A program made the translations under genes and the position numbers. From Brevundimonas goettingensis (GTDB lineage Bacteria > Pseudomonadota > Alphaproteobacteria > Caulobacterales > Caulobacteraceae), in NCBI RefSeq assembly GCF_017487405.1, contig NZ_CP062222.1:2837001-2901000 (forward strand): a stretch of 64,000 bases of DNA, written 5' to 3'. Positions 52,370 through 61,597 of this stretch are shown one piece after another; positions within the stretch are counted from its first letter, which is position 1; the number at the start of each line of letters is the position of its first letter. The notes beneath the pieces are model-generated. The model made no database searches and was not told the origin of the DNA. It worked only from the letters and a program-made list of their open reading frames with translations.

Positions 52370-54139
52370 ATGCTCCCCGATCCCGAAACACGCGGACACG
52401 CCGACCTGACCTGGTCCGAGAACGGCGAGCCCCGTTCGGCCCGATTCGGCGACGTCTATTTCTCGAAAGACGACGGCCTGGCGGAGAGCCGCGCGGTCTT
52501 CCTCGGCGGCTGCGGCCTGCCGGACGGCTGGGCGGGACGACGTCAGTTCACCATCGCCGAACTGGGCTTCGGCACCGGGCTCAACATCATCGCCCTTCTG
52601 GACCTGTGGCGGCGCGAGGGACCGGCGGACGGACGGCTCAACGTCTTCTCCATAGAGGCCTTCCCCCTGACGGCCGAGGAGGCCGCGCGGGCGCTCGCCG
52701 CCTGGCCCGAGGTCGCCGACATGGCCGCCGCCCTGATCGCGGCCTGGCCGGCGGGAACGCCCGGCTTTCACCGCATCGACCTGCCCGATTTCCGCGCGAC
52801 GATCGACCTGGCCGTCGGCGACGCGGCCTGGGCGCTGGAGGAGTGGCGGGGCACGGCGGACGCCTGGTTCCTCGACGGCTTCTCCCCGGCCCTGAACCCC
52901 GGCATGTGGTCCGACGCCGTGATGGACGGGATCGCCGCCCGATCCGCGCCGGGCGCCCGGGTCGCCACCTTTACCGTCGCCGGCGCCGTGCGGCGCGGCC
53001 TGTCGGACCGGGGCTTCCAGGTCGAGAAACGTCCCGGCCACGGGCGCAAGCGCGAGCGGCTCGAGGCCTGGCGTCCCGAAGCGGTGGCGACGTCCGGCCC
53101 CCCCGCCATCGCCACCGCCACCGCCACCGCCACCGTGGCCGTCATCGGCGGCGGCGTCGCCGGCGCCTCGGTCGCCCGGGCCCTGAAGGCTCTCGATGTC
53201 CCCGTCGTCCTGATCGAAGCCGAGCGGCCCGGCGCCGGGGGGTCGGGCTTTCCCGCCTCTCTGGTCACCCCCCGGCTCGATGCCGGAGACGCCATTATCG
53301 CCGGCTTCCACGCCCAGGCCCTGGAGCGCGCCCGCGCCCTCTATTCGGCGACGCCGGGCGCAGTGATTGCCCCGGGCGTGACCCAGCTGGCGCAATCCGA
53401 CCGCGACGCCGCCCGCTTCGCCAAGGTCGCGACCCAGCCCTGGTGGCCCGAAGGCGAGATGACCGCGTCCGAAGGCGGGCTGCGCATGGCCGGCGCCCTG
53501 ACCGCCTCACCCCGGCGGATCCTCGACGACTGGCTGGACGGGGTCGCGACGATAACCGGCCGGGTCGCGCGGATCGAGCATCAGGGCGACACGGTCCGTC
53601 TGCTGGATGCGACCGGCGCCGTCCTGACCGAGGCCCGGGCCGTGATCGTGACTGCCGGCTGGGGCGCCGCCGATCTGGCTCCGGCCCTGGGCCTCAAGCC
53701 CGTGCGCGGTCAGGCGGACTGGGTCGAGATCGATCCCGCGCCGGAGGCCACGGCCTGGGGCGGCTATGTCGCCCCGACGGGATCGGGTTTCCTGTTCGGC
53801 GCCACCCACGACCGGGACCAGACCGCCACCGAGGTTCGCCCCGGCGACACCGACCGCAACCGCGCCGTCCTCGCCGCCCGCCTCCCCGGTCTGGAGGAAG
53901 CGATCGCGGCGACCCCGACCCAGGCCCGGGCGGCCATCCGGGCGACGACCGGGGACCGGTTGCCGGTCTGCGGCGCGCTGGCGGAGAGGGTCTGGGTGCT
54001 GGGCGGCCTCGGGTCGCGCGGCTTCTGCGTCGCCCCGCTTCTCGGCGAACATCTGGCGGCGGTCGTCACGGGAACCCCCTCACCCCTGCCCGCCGGGTTC
54101 GCGGGCCGGTTGTCACCGGACCGGCTCATCACGCCCTGA
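52370..54139 (+). CDS. mnmC: Bifunctional tRNA mnm5s2U biosynthesis protein MnmC
   Basis: A 589-aa two-domain enzyme finishing the mnm5 modification of tRNA U34. The N-terminal methyltransferase (1-235) has FTIAELGFGTGLNIIALLDLW and AWFLDGFSPALNPGMW; the C-terminal FAD oxidoreductase (250-589) has VAVIGGGVAGASVARAL and LGGLGSRGFCVAPLLGE. The linker carries a short ATATATAT run encoded by repeated GCCACC. Full length. Confidence 0.93.
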   Translation: MLPDPETRGHADLTWSENGEPRSARFGDVYFSKDDGLAESRAVFLGGCGLPDGWAGRRQFTIAELGFGTGLNIIALLDLWRREGPADGRLNVFSIEAFPLTAEEAARALAAWPEVADMAAALIAAWPAGTPGFHRIDLPDFRATIDLAVGDAAWALEEWRGTADAWFLDGFSPALNPGMWSDAVMDGIAARSAPGARVATFTVAGAVRRGLSDRGFQVEKRPGHGRKRERLEAWRPEAVATSGPPAIATATATATVAVIGGGVAGASVARALKALDVPVVLIEAERPGAGGSGFPASLVTPRLDAGDAIIAGFHAQALERARALYSATPGAVIAPGVTQLAQSDRDAARFAKVATQPWWPEGEMTASEGGLRMAGALTASPRRILDDWLDGVATITGRVARIEHQGDTVRLLDATGAVLTEARAVIVTAGWGAADLAPALGLKPVRGQADWVEIDPAPEATAWGGYVAPTGSGFLFGATHDRDQTATEVRPGDTDRNRAVLAARLPGLEEAIAATPTQARAAIRATTGDRLPVCGALAERVWVLGGLGSRGFCVAPLLGEHLAAVVTGTPSPLPAGFAGRLSPDRLITP

Positions 54140-54237
54140 TCCCGGAAAACAGTGATCGTTCACAACCCTTGCGTCAGATTCGCAAAGGGTACAGATTGAA
54201 AACGAACGCTTCCGTTCCCGCTCCTGAGGAGGTCGCT

Positions 54238-54639
54238 GTGCGTCAGTCCTTGCTGCTTCTCGTTCCGGCCGTCGGCCTGATGGTCGGTTCGGCCGCCCTG
54301 CCCGCCGCTGCCCCGGCCCGCGCCGAAGCGCCCGAACGCCAGTGCTTCTCGCAACAGCAGGTCGACAATTTCCGTTCGGGTCGGGACCAGACCCTGTACC
54401 TCAAGGTACGGGGATCGGGCGTCTATCAGTTGACTACGGCGGGCGCCTGTCTCGACCTTGACCACGCCTATCAGATGGCGATCGTGCCCGAGATGGGCGC
54501 CAGCCGTCTGTGTACGGATGAATGGGCGACACTCGCGGTTCCGGGCTCGGCCGCGCCGGTTCAGGCCTGTCGCGCACGCATCGACAAGAAGCTGACCGAC
54601 GCCGAGGTCGCCGCGCTGCCGGCCCGTTCCCGCCCTTGA
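54238..54639 (+). CDS. DUF6491 family exported protein
   Basis: A 133-aa protein with signal peptide (cleavage near residue 30) and the family pattern: RQCFSQQQVDNFRSG, LYLKVRGSGVYQLTTAGACLDL, RLCTDEW and VQACRARIDKKLTDAEVAAL, with four cysteines for two disulfides. GTG 54238 has GAGGAGG upstream. Function unknown. Confidence 0.82.
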   Translation: MRQSLLLLVPAVGLMVGSAALPAAAPARAEAPERQCFSQQQVDNFRSGRDQTLYLKVRGSGVYQLTTAGACLDLDHAYQMAIVPEMGASRLCTDEWATLAVPGSAAPVQACRARIDKKLTDAEVAALPARSRP

Positions 54640-54668
54640 TAGGACGGGACCGTTCCCGCGCAAGGGAT

Positions 54669-54710
54669 GCGGCCCGGTCAGTCTGGAAGGGACTTATGCG
54701 ACCGGGCCGC
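54669..54710. repeat. Perfect 11-bp inverted repeat with 20-nt loop
   Basis: GCGGCCCGGTC (54669-54679) and GACCGGGCCGC (54700-54710). No T tract follows on either side, so it is not a classical terminator. Confidence 0.75.
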
Positions 54711-54750
54711 CCGACCGGACATACAACGCCCGGACCAGAGCGTATCTAAA

Positions 54751-54828
54751 GGACGCGCGTCCTACGTGCGTCCTAACTTTGGTACGCATTTGCCACTCCA
54801 AGGGTATTTCATACCCTCAGACGTCTGA
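54751..54828. repeat. Cluster of three further palindromes
   Basis: GGACGCGCGTCC (54751-54762), GGGTAT-TTC-ATACCC (54802-54816) and TCAGACGTCTGA (54817-54828) are all perfect. On the minus strand TAGGACGCaCG and TAGGACGCgCG also form an 11-bp direct repeat. They lie in the 238-base gap between convergent genes, downstream of accD. Confidence 0.75.
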
Positions 54829-54877
54829 AAATGGGGTCGATTCGGGCAATCTTCGGCTAGTCAGGGCCTTGGCCGGA

Positions 54878-55792
54878 TCAGGCCGCGCGGCGCTTGCCGC
54901 CCATCAGCATCGACAGGACGGCGCCGAGCGTTTCCGGCAGGTCCGGACGGGCGACGACCTTGTCGACCATGCCTTTTTCCTGAAGATATTCGGCGCGCTG
55001 GAAGCCCGGCGGCAGTTTCTCGCGGATGGTGCTTTCGATCACCCGCGCCCCGGCGAAGCCGATCAGGGCGCCGGGTTCGGCCAGATGGACGTCGCCCAGC
55101 ATGGCGTAGCTGGCGGTTACGCCGCCCGTGGTCGGGTCGGTCAGGACCACGACATAGGGCAACTGGGCCGCCTTCAGCTCCTGCACGGCGAGGGTCGAAC
55201 GCGCCATCTGCATCAGGCTCAGCGCGCCCTCCTGCATCCGGGCGCCGCCGGCGGCAGTGAAGCAGACCAGCGGGACTTCACAGGCGATGGCGGCGTGGGC
55301 GGCGGCGACGAAGGCCTCGCCCGCCGCGGTGCCCAGCGATCCGCCCATGAAGCTGAAGTCCTGGACGATGACCACGGCGGGCGTGCCGTCGATCTCGCCG
55401 AAGCCGATCATCATCGTGTCCTTGCGGCCGGCCGCCTTGCGCGCCGCGCCGAGGCGATCCTTGTAGGATTTGCCGTCCGAGAATTTGAGCGGGTCCTCGG
55501 GCACGTCCGGCGTGTCGATCGCTTCGAACTGGCCATCGTCGAAGGTGTAGCGCAGACGCTGCTCGGCGTTCAGCCGCATGTGGCGGCCCGACGGCGTCAC
55601 CCAAAGGGCGGCCTCGAGGTCCGAGCGATAGAGCATCTCACCCGTATCCGGGTCCTTGACCCAGAGATTGTCGGGGGTCTCGTTGCTGCGGCGGCTGACG
55701 ATCTTGCGCACCCCCGGAGCGAAGCGGGCGAGCCAGCCACCCCTTGGCTTATCGGAGTGGGGCTTTTCAGGATGGGGTTTGTTATCGGCCAT
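54878..55792 (-). CDS. accD: Acetyl-CoA carboxylase carboxyltransferase subunit beta
   Basis: A 304-aa subunit that with AccA transfers the carboxyl group from biotin to acetyl-CoA. Core motifs QDFSFMGGSLGTAAGEAF, FTAAGGARMQEGALSLMQMA and LTDPTTGGVTASYAMLGD. The N-terminal zinc ribbon of E. coli AccD is replaced: LWVKDPDTGEMLYRSDLE and WVTPSGRHMRL lack all four cysteines. It ends the trpFBA operon, as in other alphaproteobacteria. Confidence 0.96.
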   Translation of the reverse strand: MADNKPHPEKPHSDKPRGGWLARFAPGVRKIVSRRSNETPDNLWVKDPDTGEMLYRSDLEAALWVTPSGRHMRLNAEQRLRYTFDDGQFEAIDTPDVPEDPLKFSDGKSYKDRLGAARKAAGRKDTMMIGFGEIDGTPAVVIVQDFSFMGGSLGTAAGEAFVAAAHAAIACEVPLVCFTAAGGARMQEGALSLMQMARSTLAVQELKAAQLPYVVVLTDPTTGGVTASYAMLGDVHLAEPGALIGFAGARVIESTIREKLPPGFQRAEYLQEKGMVDKVVARPDLPETLGAVLSMLMGGKRRAA

Positions 55793-55801
55793 GGCGGGTC
55801 T

Positions 55802-56632
55802 CTAGACGGTTTCGCCCACGCGCGCACCCCGTACGGCGTCGCCGAGAGCCTTCACCTTCGCCAGAACGCGCGGGGCGGCGGGTTCGTTCGCGGCGATCGC
55901 CGCGGCGACCTCCTCGACCAGAACCGAGCCGACCACCACGGCATCGGCGACGCGGGCGATCTCGGCGGCGCGTTCGGGCGTCTTGACGCCGAAGCCGACG
56001 GCGACCGGCAGGCCGGTAGCCTTGCGGATGCGCTCCACCGCCGGCGCGACGGAAACGGCCTGGGCCTCCTTAACCCCGGTCACACCGGCGACCGACACGT
56101 AATAGACGAAGCCAGACGTGCGCCGCGCGATGACCTTCAGCCGGGCGTCGTCCGAGGTGGGGGTCGCCAGACGGATCAGCGACACGCCGTTGGCGTCGAG
56201 AGCGTCGGACAGAGGGTCGGCCTCCTCCGGCGGGCAGTCGACGACGATCAGGCCATCGATGCCGGCGGCGGCGGCGTCGTGCGCGAAGGCTTCATAGCCG
56301 TGGCTCTCGATGGGGTTCAGATAGCCCATCAGGATCACCGGGGTATCGTCGTCGGTCTCGCGGAAGGCGGCGGCCAGCTCAAGCGTGCCCTGCAGCGTCA
56401 GCCCGGCCTTCATCCCGCGCTGGGCGGCGCGCTGGATCGGCGGCCCCTCGGCCATGGGGTCCGAGAAGGGGAATCCCAGTTCGATGATGTCGGCGCCGGC
56501 GGCGGGCAGGCCCTTCAGGATCTCCAGCGCTGCGTCGCGGGTGGGATCGCCGGCCATGACATAGGCCACGAAACCAGCCCGGCCTTCAGCCTTCAGGGCG
56601 GCGAAACGGGCGTCGATACGAGCCGTGGTCAT
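55802..56632 (-). CDS. trpA: Tryptophan synthase alpha subunit
   Basis: A 276-aa TIM barrel converting indole-3-glycerol phosphate to indole. Catalytic Glu and Asp in DIIELGFPFSDPMAEGP, and VGFGVKTPE phosphate loop. The ATG at 56632 overlaps the stop of the exported 160-aa protein gene. Confidence 0.96.
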   Translation of the reverse strand: MTTARIDARFAALKAEGRAGFVAYVMAGDPTRDAALEILKGLPAAGADIIELGFPFSDPMAEGPPIQRAAQRGMKAGLTLQGTLELAAAFRETDDDTPVILMGYLNPIESHGYEAFAHDAAAAGIDGLIVVDCPPEEADPLSDALDANGVSLIRLATPTSDDARLKVIARRTSGFVYYVSVAGVTGVKEAQAVSVAPAVERIRKATGLPVAVGFGVKTPERAAEIARVADAVVVGSVLVEEVAAAIAANEPAAPRVLAKVKALGDAVRGARVGETV

Positions 56633-57111
56633 TGGGCGGGCCCCGTCGCAGCCGGCTGGGCGGCGCAGACATTGCCGGGGATGGTGGCGAAGCCGAGGTA
56701 GCCCACGGCCGTCGGCGAGGTCGGACGGTTGGTGTCGTAGAAGGCCTGCATCTGCATTCCCTCGCAGCCGCCGCCTTCCTGGCGCCGGATGAAGACGACG
56801 CGGTTGTTGTCGCCCGCCGCGACCAGCCAGCCCTTGGCTTCCAGATCGCTGATATAGGCCTCGGCCACGGTGCCGACGTTGCTCATCAGAATGCCGACGC
56901 AGAAGGCCTTGCCGTTCAGCCCGTACAGGTTGCCGCAATCGGGCGCCGGCTCGGCGCCCTGAAGCAGGGGGATGTCGGTCGCCGGGCGCCCCTGCGGTCC
57001 TGCGGGCGCCGGAGCGGTCTGGGCGGGCGCGGCCGGGGCCGTCGTCTGGGCGGAGGCGCCCGAAGCCGCGGAAACGAAAAGCGCCGTGGCGGCGATGGTC
57101 AGGATTTTCAT
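56629..57111 (-). CDS. Exported protein inserted between trpB and trpA (160 aa)
   Basis: A signal peptide (cleavage near residue 22, ASA) and a Pro/Ala/Thr linker precede a domain with four cysteines (PDCGNLYGLNGKAFCVG, GGGCEGMQ, GNVCAA). Its start lies 2 bases after the trpB stop and its stop overlaps trpA by 4 bases, so it is translated within the trp operon. No family recognised. A periplasmic product has no obvious place in tryptophan synthesis. Confidence 0.8.
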   Translation of the reverse strand: MKILTIAATALFVSAASGASAQTTAPAAPAQTAPAPAGPQGRPATDIPLLQGAEPAPDCGNLYGLNGKAFCVGILMSNVGTVAEAYISDLEAKGWLVAAGDNNRVVFIRRQEGGGCEGMQMQAFYDTNRPTSPTAVGYLGFATIPGNVCAAQPAATGPAQ

Positions 57112-57113
57112 GT

Positions 57114-58328
57114 TCACAACTCCACACCCAGATATTTCGCGACCTGGAAGATATCCTTGTCGCCACGCCCCGACATCAGCAGCACCACATCGCCGCCCTT
57201 GCCGACTTCCCTGGCGATCTCGCCCGTGCGGGCCAGGGCGTGGGAGGGTTCCAGGGCGGGGATGATCCCCTCGAGCTTGGAGCACAGCTGGAAGGCGTCC
57301 AGCGCCTCCTGATCGGTCGCCGAGCGATATTCGGCCCGGCCGATGTCGTGCAGCCAGGCGTGCTCCGGCCCGATCCCCGGATAGTCGAGACCGGCCGAGA
57401 TCGAATGGCCTTCCAGGATCTGGCCGTCGTCGTCCTGGAGCAGGTAGGTGCGGTTGCCGTGCAGCACCCCGGGCCGGCCGCCCTTCAGCGAGGCCGCATG
57501 GTCGGGCGTATCCAGCCCATGGCCCGCCGCCTCGACCCCGATCAGCCGCACGTCGGCGTCGTCGATGAAGGGGTGGAAGGCGCCGATGGCGTTCGACCCG
57601 CCGCCGATACAGGCGACCACCGCCTCGGGCAGCTTGCCCATCTGGGCCATCGACTGGGTCTTGATCTCCTTGCCGATGACCGACTGGAAGTCGCGCACCA
57701 TCATCGGATACGGGTGCATCCCGGCCGCCGTGCCGATGATGTAATAGGTGTCCTCGACATTGGTCACCCAGTCGCGCATCGCCTCGTTCATCGCGTCCTT
57801 CAGGGTCGCGGCGCCGGCGGTGACCGGGAAAACTTCCGAGCCCAGAAGCTTCATGCGGAAGACGTTCGGCTGCTGCCGCTCCACATCCACCGCGCCCATA
57901 TAGACGGTGCAAGGCAGGCCGAAGCGGGCGCAGACGGTCGCCGTCGCCACCCCGTGCTGACCGGCGCCGGTCTCGGCGATGATCCGCGTGCGGCCCATCC
58001 GACGGGCCAGCAGGATCTGGCCCATGCAGTTGTTGATCTTGTGCGCGCCCGTGTGGTTCAGGTCCTCGCGCTTCAGCCAGATCTTCGCCCCGCCGAAATG
58101 CTCGGTCAGGCGCTCGGCGAAATACAGCGGGCTCTCGCGACCGACATAGTGGGTCAGGAAGCTGTCCAGCTCGGCCTGGAAGCTCGGGTCCGCCTTGGCC
58201 GCCGCATAGGCCTCGTCCAGCTGCAGCACCAGCGGCATCAGGGTCTCGGGCACGAACCGGCCGCCATAGGGGCCGAAACGGCCCTCGGCGTCGGGCTGGG
58301 AATAGGCGTTGGGGAGGATGGCGTTCAC
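57114..58328 (-). CDS. trpB: Tryptophan synthase beta subunit
   Basis: A 404-aa PLP enzyme joining indole and serine. PLP lysine in [10 protein letters not shown], phosphate loop [10 protein letters not shown], ammonium/tunnel motif [15 protein letters not shown] start at 58328 with AAGG upstream. Confidence 0.97.
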   Translation of the reverse strand: MNAILPNAYSQPDAEGRFGPYGGRFVPETLMPLVLQLDEAYAAAKADPSFQAELDSFLTHYVGRESPLYFAERLTEHFGGAKIWLKREDLNHTGAHKINNCMGQILLARRMGRTRIIAETGAGQHGVATATVCARFGLPCTVYMGAVDVERQQPNVFRMKLLGSEVFPVTAGAATLKDAMNEAMRDWVTNVEDTYYIIGTAAGMHPYPMMVRDFQSVIGKEIKTQSMAQMGKLPEAVVACIGGGSNAIGAFHPFIDDADVRLIGVEAAGHGLDTPDHAASLKGGRPGVLHGNRTYLLQDDDGQILEGHSISAGLDYPGIGPEHAWLHDIGRAEYRSATDQEALDAFQLCSKLEGIIPALEPSHALARTGEIAREVGKGGDVVLLMSGRGDKDIFQVAKYLGVEL

Positions 58329-58360
58329 GGGCGGAACCTTCAGGCAGGCGGGCGTCGGAA

Positions 58361-59002
58361 TTACGACCGGCGCGCCGCCTCCAGGAAGGCCGCGATCCGG
58401 GCTGCGTCCTTAACACCCGGGGCGCTTTCCACGCCAGAGGACACGTCCACCAGGGGCGCGCCCGAAATCCGGACCGCCTCGGCGATATTGTCCGGGTTCA
58501 GCCCGCCGGCGAGGAACCACGGCTTGGCGAACCGGCGCCCGGCCAGCAGGGACCAGTCGAACGAGGCCCCCACGCCGCCCGGCAGGTCCGCGCCTTCGGG
58601 CGGTTTGGCGTCGAACATCAGATGGTCGGCGAAGGGCTCCCATTCGGCGGCCGCGGCGAAGTCTTCGGCGCTACGGATCGGCAGGGCCTTGATGATCCCG
58701 GCCCCGGTCAGTCGTCGGACCTCCTCGGCCCGCCCGGGCGTCTCCGAGCCGTGCAGCTGGATGAAGTTCGGCCTCAACATCAGACCGATCTCGGTCAGCA
58801 GCCGGTCGCCCGGATTGACCACCACCGCCACCACATTCGCCCGCCGCCGCGCACGCTCGAACAGGGAGGCGGCCTCGAGCGGCTCGAGATGGCGCGGGCT
58901 CTTCTCGAAGATCACGGCGCCGACAAAACGCGCGCCGCCGTCGAGCGCCGCATCGAGGGTGTCCGGTGTCGTCAGGCCGCAGATTTTCACGCCGGTGGTC
59001 AT
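58361..59002 (-). CDS. trpF: Phosphoribosylanthranilate isomerase
   Basis: A 213-aa TIM barrel; catalytic Cys in [10 protein letters not shown] and Asp in DVSSGVES with the phosphate loop [10 protein letters not shown]. First gene of the trpF-trpB-x-trpA-accD operon. Confidence 0.96.
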   Translation of the reverse strand: MTTGVKICGLTTPDTLDAALDGGARFVGAVIFEKSPRHLEPLEAASLFERARRRANVVAVVVNPGDRLLTEIGLMLRPNFIQLHGSETPGRAEEVRRLTGAGIIKALPIRSAEDFAAAAEWEPFADHLMFDAKPPEGADLPGGVGASFDWSLLAGRRFAKPWFLAGGLNPDNIAEAVRISGAPLVDVSSGVESAPGVKDAARIAAFLEAARRS

Positions 59003-59033
59003 GGCTCGCAGGTGCGCGGCGGGCGGCCCGAGG

Positions 59034-59774
59034 TCAAGAGCCCCCGAAAATCGCGTCGATCTCCGCCTGATCCAGCAGCCGCCATTCGCCGGGCGGCAGA
59101 TCGTCGCGCAGGGTCAGCCCGCCCAGCCGTTCGCGGTGCAGGGCCTCGACGTGGTTGCCGACGGCGGCGAACATGCGGCGGACCATGTGATAGCGGCCCT
59201 CGGTCACCGTCAGCCGGGCCTCTGTTGGCGACAGCACCTCCAGATGGGCGGGCGCCAGCGGCTTGTCCTCGCCCTCCAGCACCAGACCGCCCTGCTCGAA
59301 CAGCGGCCCTTCCGTCCCGACCAGCGGCCTCGCCAGCGTGGCGCGATAGACCTTGGCCACGTGCTTCTTCGGACTGATCACCCGGTGCAGCAGGTCGCCG
59401 TCGTCGGTCAGCAGCAGCAGGCCCGAGGTCTGTTTGTCCAGCCGCCCGATGGTCGAGACGGCGGGATCGCGCCGCCGCCAGCGCTCGGGCAGGACATCAT
59501 AGACGAGCGCCCCGTCCTCCTTGTGCGAACAGGTCATGCCGAGCGGCTTGTTGAGCAGGATGACCAGACCCGGCACGGGATCCAGCGGCTCGCCGTCGAT
59601 CTCCATCCGCGACGGCAGATCGGGCGTCACCGGAATGCGTTTCGACACATCCGTCAGATCGGCGCCGTCCAGCACGATCCCCCCGACCTTGCCCAGCCGC
59701 GCGATCTCGGTCCGCGAGCCGTAGCCCATGGAGCCGAGCAGCTTGTCCACGCGCGACGTAGGGACTTTTTTCAT
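59034..59774 (-). CDS. rsuA: 16S rRNA pseudouridine synthase, RsuA-like
   Basis: A 246-aa protein with an S4 domain (residues 5-50, RVDKLLGSMGYGSRTEIARL) and a RsuA catalytic domain with Asp in GRLDKQTSGLLLLTDDG. Family members modify 16S U516 or nearby 23S sites; RsuA is favoured by length. Confidence 0.88.
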   Translation of the reverse strand: MKKVPTSRVDKLLGSMGYGSRTEIARLGKVGGIVLDGADLTDVSKRIPVTPDLPSRMEIDGEPLDPVPGLVILLNKPLGMTCSHKEDGALVYDVLPERWRRRDPAVSTIGRLDKQTSGLLLLTDDGDLLHRVISPKKHVAKVYRATLARPLVGTEGPLFEQGGLVLEGEDKPLAPAHLEVLSPTEARLTVTEGRYHMVRRMFAAVGNHVEALHRERLGGLTLRDDLPPGEWRLLDQAEIDAIFGGS

Positions 59775-59808
59775 TGCGCTATCGCCCTTCGGGCTACTTG
59801 AGCGCGGC

Positions 59809-60708
59809 TCATTTGACGGCTTCGAACAGCTTGTAGCCGCCGCCGTCGCCGACCGGGGTGACGCGCTTGAAGGCGTCCTTCAGCTCGCTCTCATAGGGCA
59901 GGTGACGGTTGGCCACGAGCCACAGGACGCCGCCCTTCTTGAGCATGCCGGCGGCCTTGCGGATGAAGGCCTGACCCAGCCGCCGGTCCTCGGCACCGCC
60001 GTCGTGGAAGGGCGGATTCATGACGATGAAGTCGAGGTCGCCGCCCTCGTCCAGCGTGCGCACATCGGCCCAGTCGAAGCTGGCGCGCGGATCCTCGACA
60101 TTGCGTTTAGCCGCCTCGACCGCACGGCGGTCGGTGTCGACCAGTTTCAGCGCCGTCACCGCCGGCGAGCGCAGCACCACCGTCGCCAGCGCCCCATAAC
60201 CGCAGCCCAGATCGGCGCCCGCACCCTTCATCGGCGGCAGGACCTGAGCCAGCAGGGCCGAGCCGCCGTCGATCCGGTCCCAGGCGAAGACGCCCGGTTG
60301 CGACCAGGCTTCCAGCCCCTCCACCAGACGCGGCGCGCCGGCTTCGATGGCCGCGTCCACGCCCGTCATCGCTTCGGGCTTGATCACCACGCAGCGGCGA
60401 TGGTGCGCCTTGGCCGTCTCGCCGATCTCGACGCCGAAGGCTTCCAGCTCCTTCTTGAGGCGCGAGCCGCCCTTGTCCTTGGGGGCCATGACGTCCAGCC
60501 GCCCGCCGACCTTCAGCGCCTTGAGGGCGAGCGCCAGCGTATAGCGTCGCTCCAGCACGCCGGGCGGGGCATAGATCATGATCTCGTCGACCGAACCGGG
60601 CGCGAGGCTTTCCAGCGGGGTCGAGCCGGGGATCAGGGGCGAGGTCTGGGTCGCGGCGCCGGGCGGATCGAAGACCAGCGGCGGCCGTCCATAGAGGATC
60701 GTGTTCAT
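59809..60708 (-). CDS. RsmC-like class I SAM methyltransferase
   Basis: A 299-aa protein with SAM loop GADLGCGYGALATVVL, catalytic-type motif IVMNPPFHDGG and family C terminus VLWLVANRHLPYE. This matches the 16S G1207 methyltransferase RsmC group (duplicated fold). ATG 60708 is chosen; the frame extends far upstream without support. Confidence 0.88.
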   Translation of the reverse strand: MNTILYGRPPLVFDPPGAATQTSPLIPGSTPLESLAPGSVDEIMIYAPPGVLERRYTLALALKALKVGGRLDVMAPKDKGGSRLKKELEAFGVEIGETAKAHHRRCVVIKPEAMTGVDAAIEAGAPRLVEGLEAWSQPGVFAWDRIDGGSALLAQVLPPMKGAGADLGCGYGALATVVLRSPAVTALKLVDTDRRAVEAAKRNVEDPRASFDWADVRTLDEGGDLDFIVMNPPFHDGGAEDRRLGQAFIRKAAGMLKKGGVLWLVANRHLPYESELKDAFKRVTPVGDGGGYKLFEAVK

Positions 60709-60748
60709 CGCGGCGCCTATAGCCGGTTCCGCGACGAACGGGAAACAG

Positions 60749-61597
60749 TCAGGCCTTAGCCAGCAGCGCCTCAACCTCATCCCGCGTCGGCAGGGAGGGC
60801 TGGGCCCCGGCGCGGGTGGCGGCGACCGCCCCGGCGGCGCAGGCGAACTTGAGGGCCTCCGCCGGCTCCATTCCGTCCAGCAGGGCCACGGTGATCGCGC
60901 CCACGAAGGCGTCGCCCGCGCCGGTCGCATCCACCGCCGTGATCTTCGGCGGACTGGCCCAGGCGATCTTGACCCCGCGCTGGTACATCTCGGCTCCGCG
61001 CGCCCCTTGCGTGATCACCACCCGGCCGCCGCCGTGGTGCAGCAGGTCGCCGTAAAACTCCGCCTCGACCTCATTGACCACGATCAGGTCGGCGCGGCGC
61101 AGCAGGGCCTCCGACACCGGGGCGGCAGGGGCCAGATTGGCGCAGACGAACCCCACGGCGCGGCCGACGGCAGCCTCCACCGTCGCGATCGGCAGCTCCA
61201 GCTGGACGATCAGCGGCCCCTCGATCCGGGCCGGCAGCTGCTCCGGCGTGACCATGTGGTTGGCGCCGGCCGCGACCACGATCTGGTTCTCGCCCGAGGG
61301 ATCGACGGCGATCAGGGCCACGCCCGTCGGGGCGGCGATGTCGACCTCCACCCCGGCCAGATCGACCCCGAAATCCTCCATCAGCGCCAGGGCGACCCCG
61401 GCCATGCCGTCGTCGCCGACGCGGCCGATCAGGGCCACCTCCGCTCCGAGTTTCTCGGCCGCCAGGGCCTGGTTGGCGCCCTTGCCGCCCGGATGGCGCA
61501 TCAGGGTCGCGCCCGTCACCGTCTCGCCCGGCGCCGGCAGACTGGGGGCGGAGGCGACGAAGTCGAGGTTGATGGAGCCGACGACGGTGATGTTCAT
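60749..61597 (-). CDS. rbsK: Ribokinase (PfkB family)
   Basis: A 282-aa sugar kinase with GSINLDF, PGGKGANQALAAEKLGA and catalytic VDATGAGDAFVGA. It overlaps the nucleoside hydrolase gene by 4 bases: the hydrolase releases ribose from nucleosides and ribokinase phosphorylates it, a coherent salvage pair. Confidence 0.9.
   Translation of the reverse strand: MNITVVGSINLDFVASAPSLPAPGETVTGATLMRHPGGKGANQALAAEKLGAEVALIGRVGDDGMAGVALALMEDFGVDLAGVEVDIAAPTGVALIAVDPSGENQIVVAAGANHMVTPEQLPARIEGPLIVQLELPIATVEAAVGRAVGFVCANLAPAAPVSEALLRRADLIVVNEVEAEFYGDLLHHGGGRVVITQGARGAEMYQRGVKIAWASPPKITAVDATGAGDAFVGAITVALLDGMEPAEALKFACAAGAVAATRAGAQPSLPTRDEVEALLAKA

Noticed and set aside
52220..53395. A 391-codon minus-strand frame opposite mnmC
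   Set aside because: Gly/Arg-rich without domains; mnmC on the plus strand is complete.
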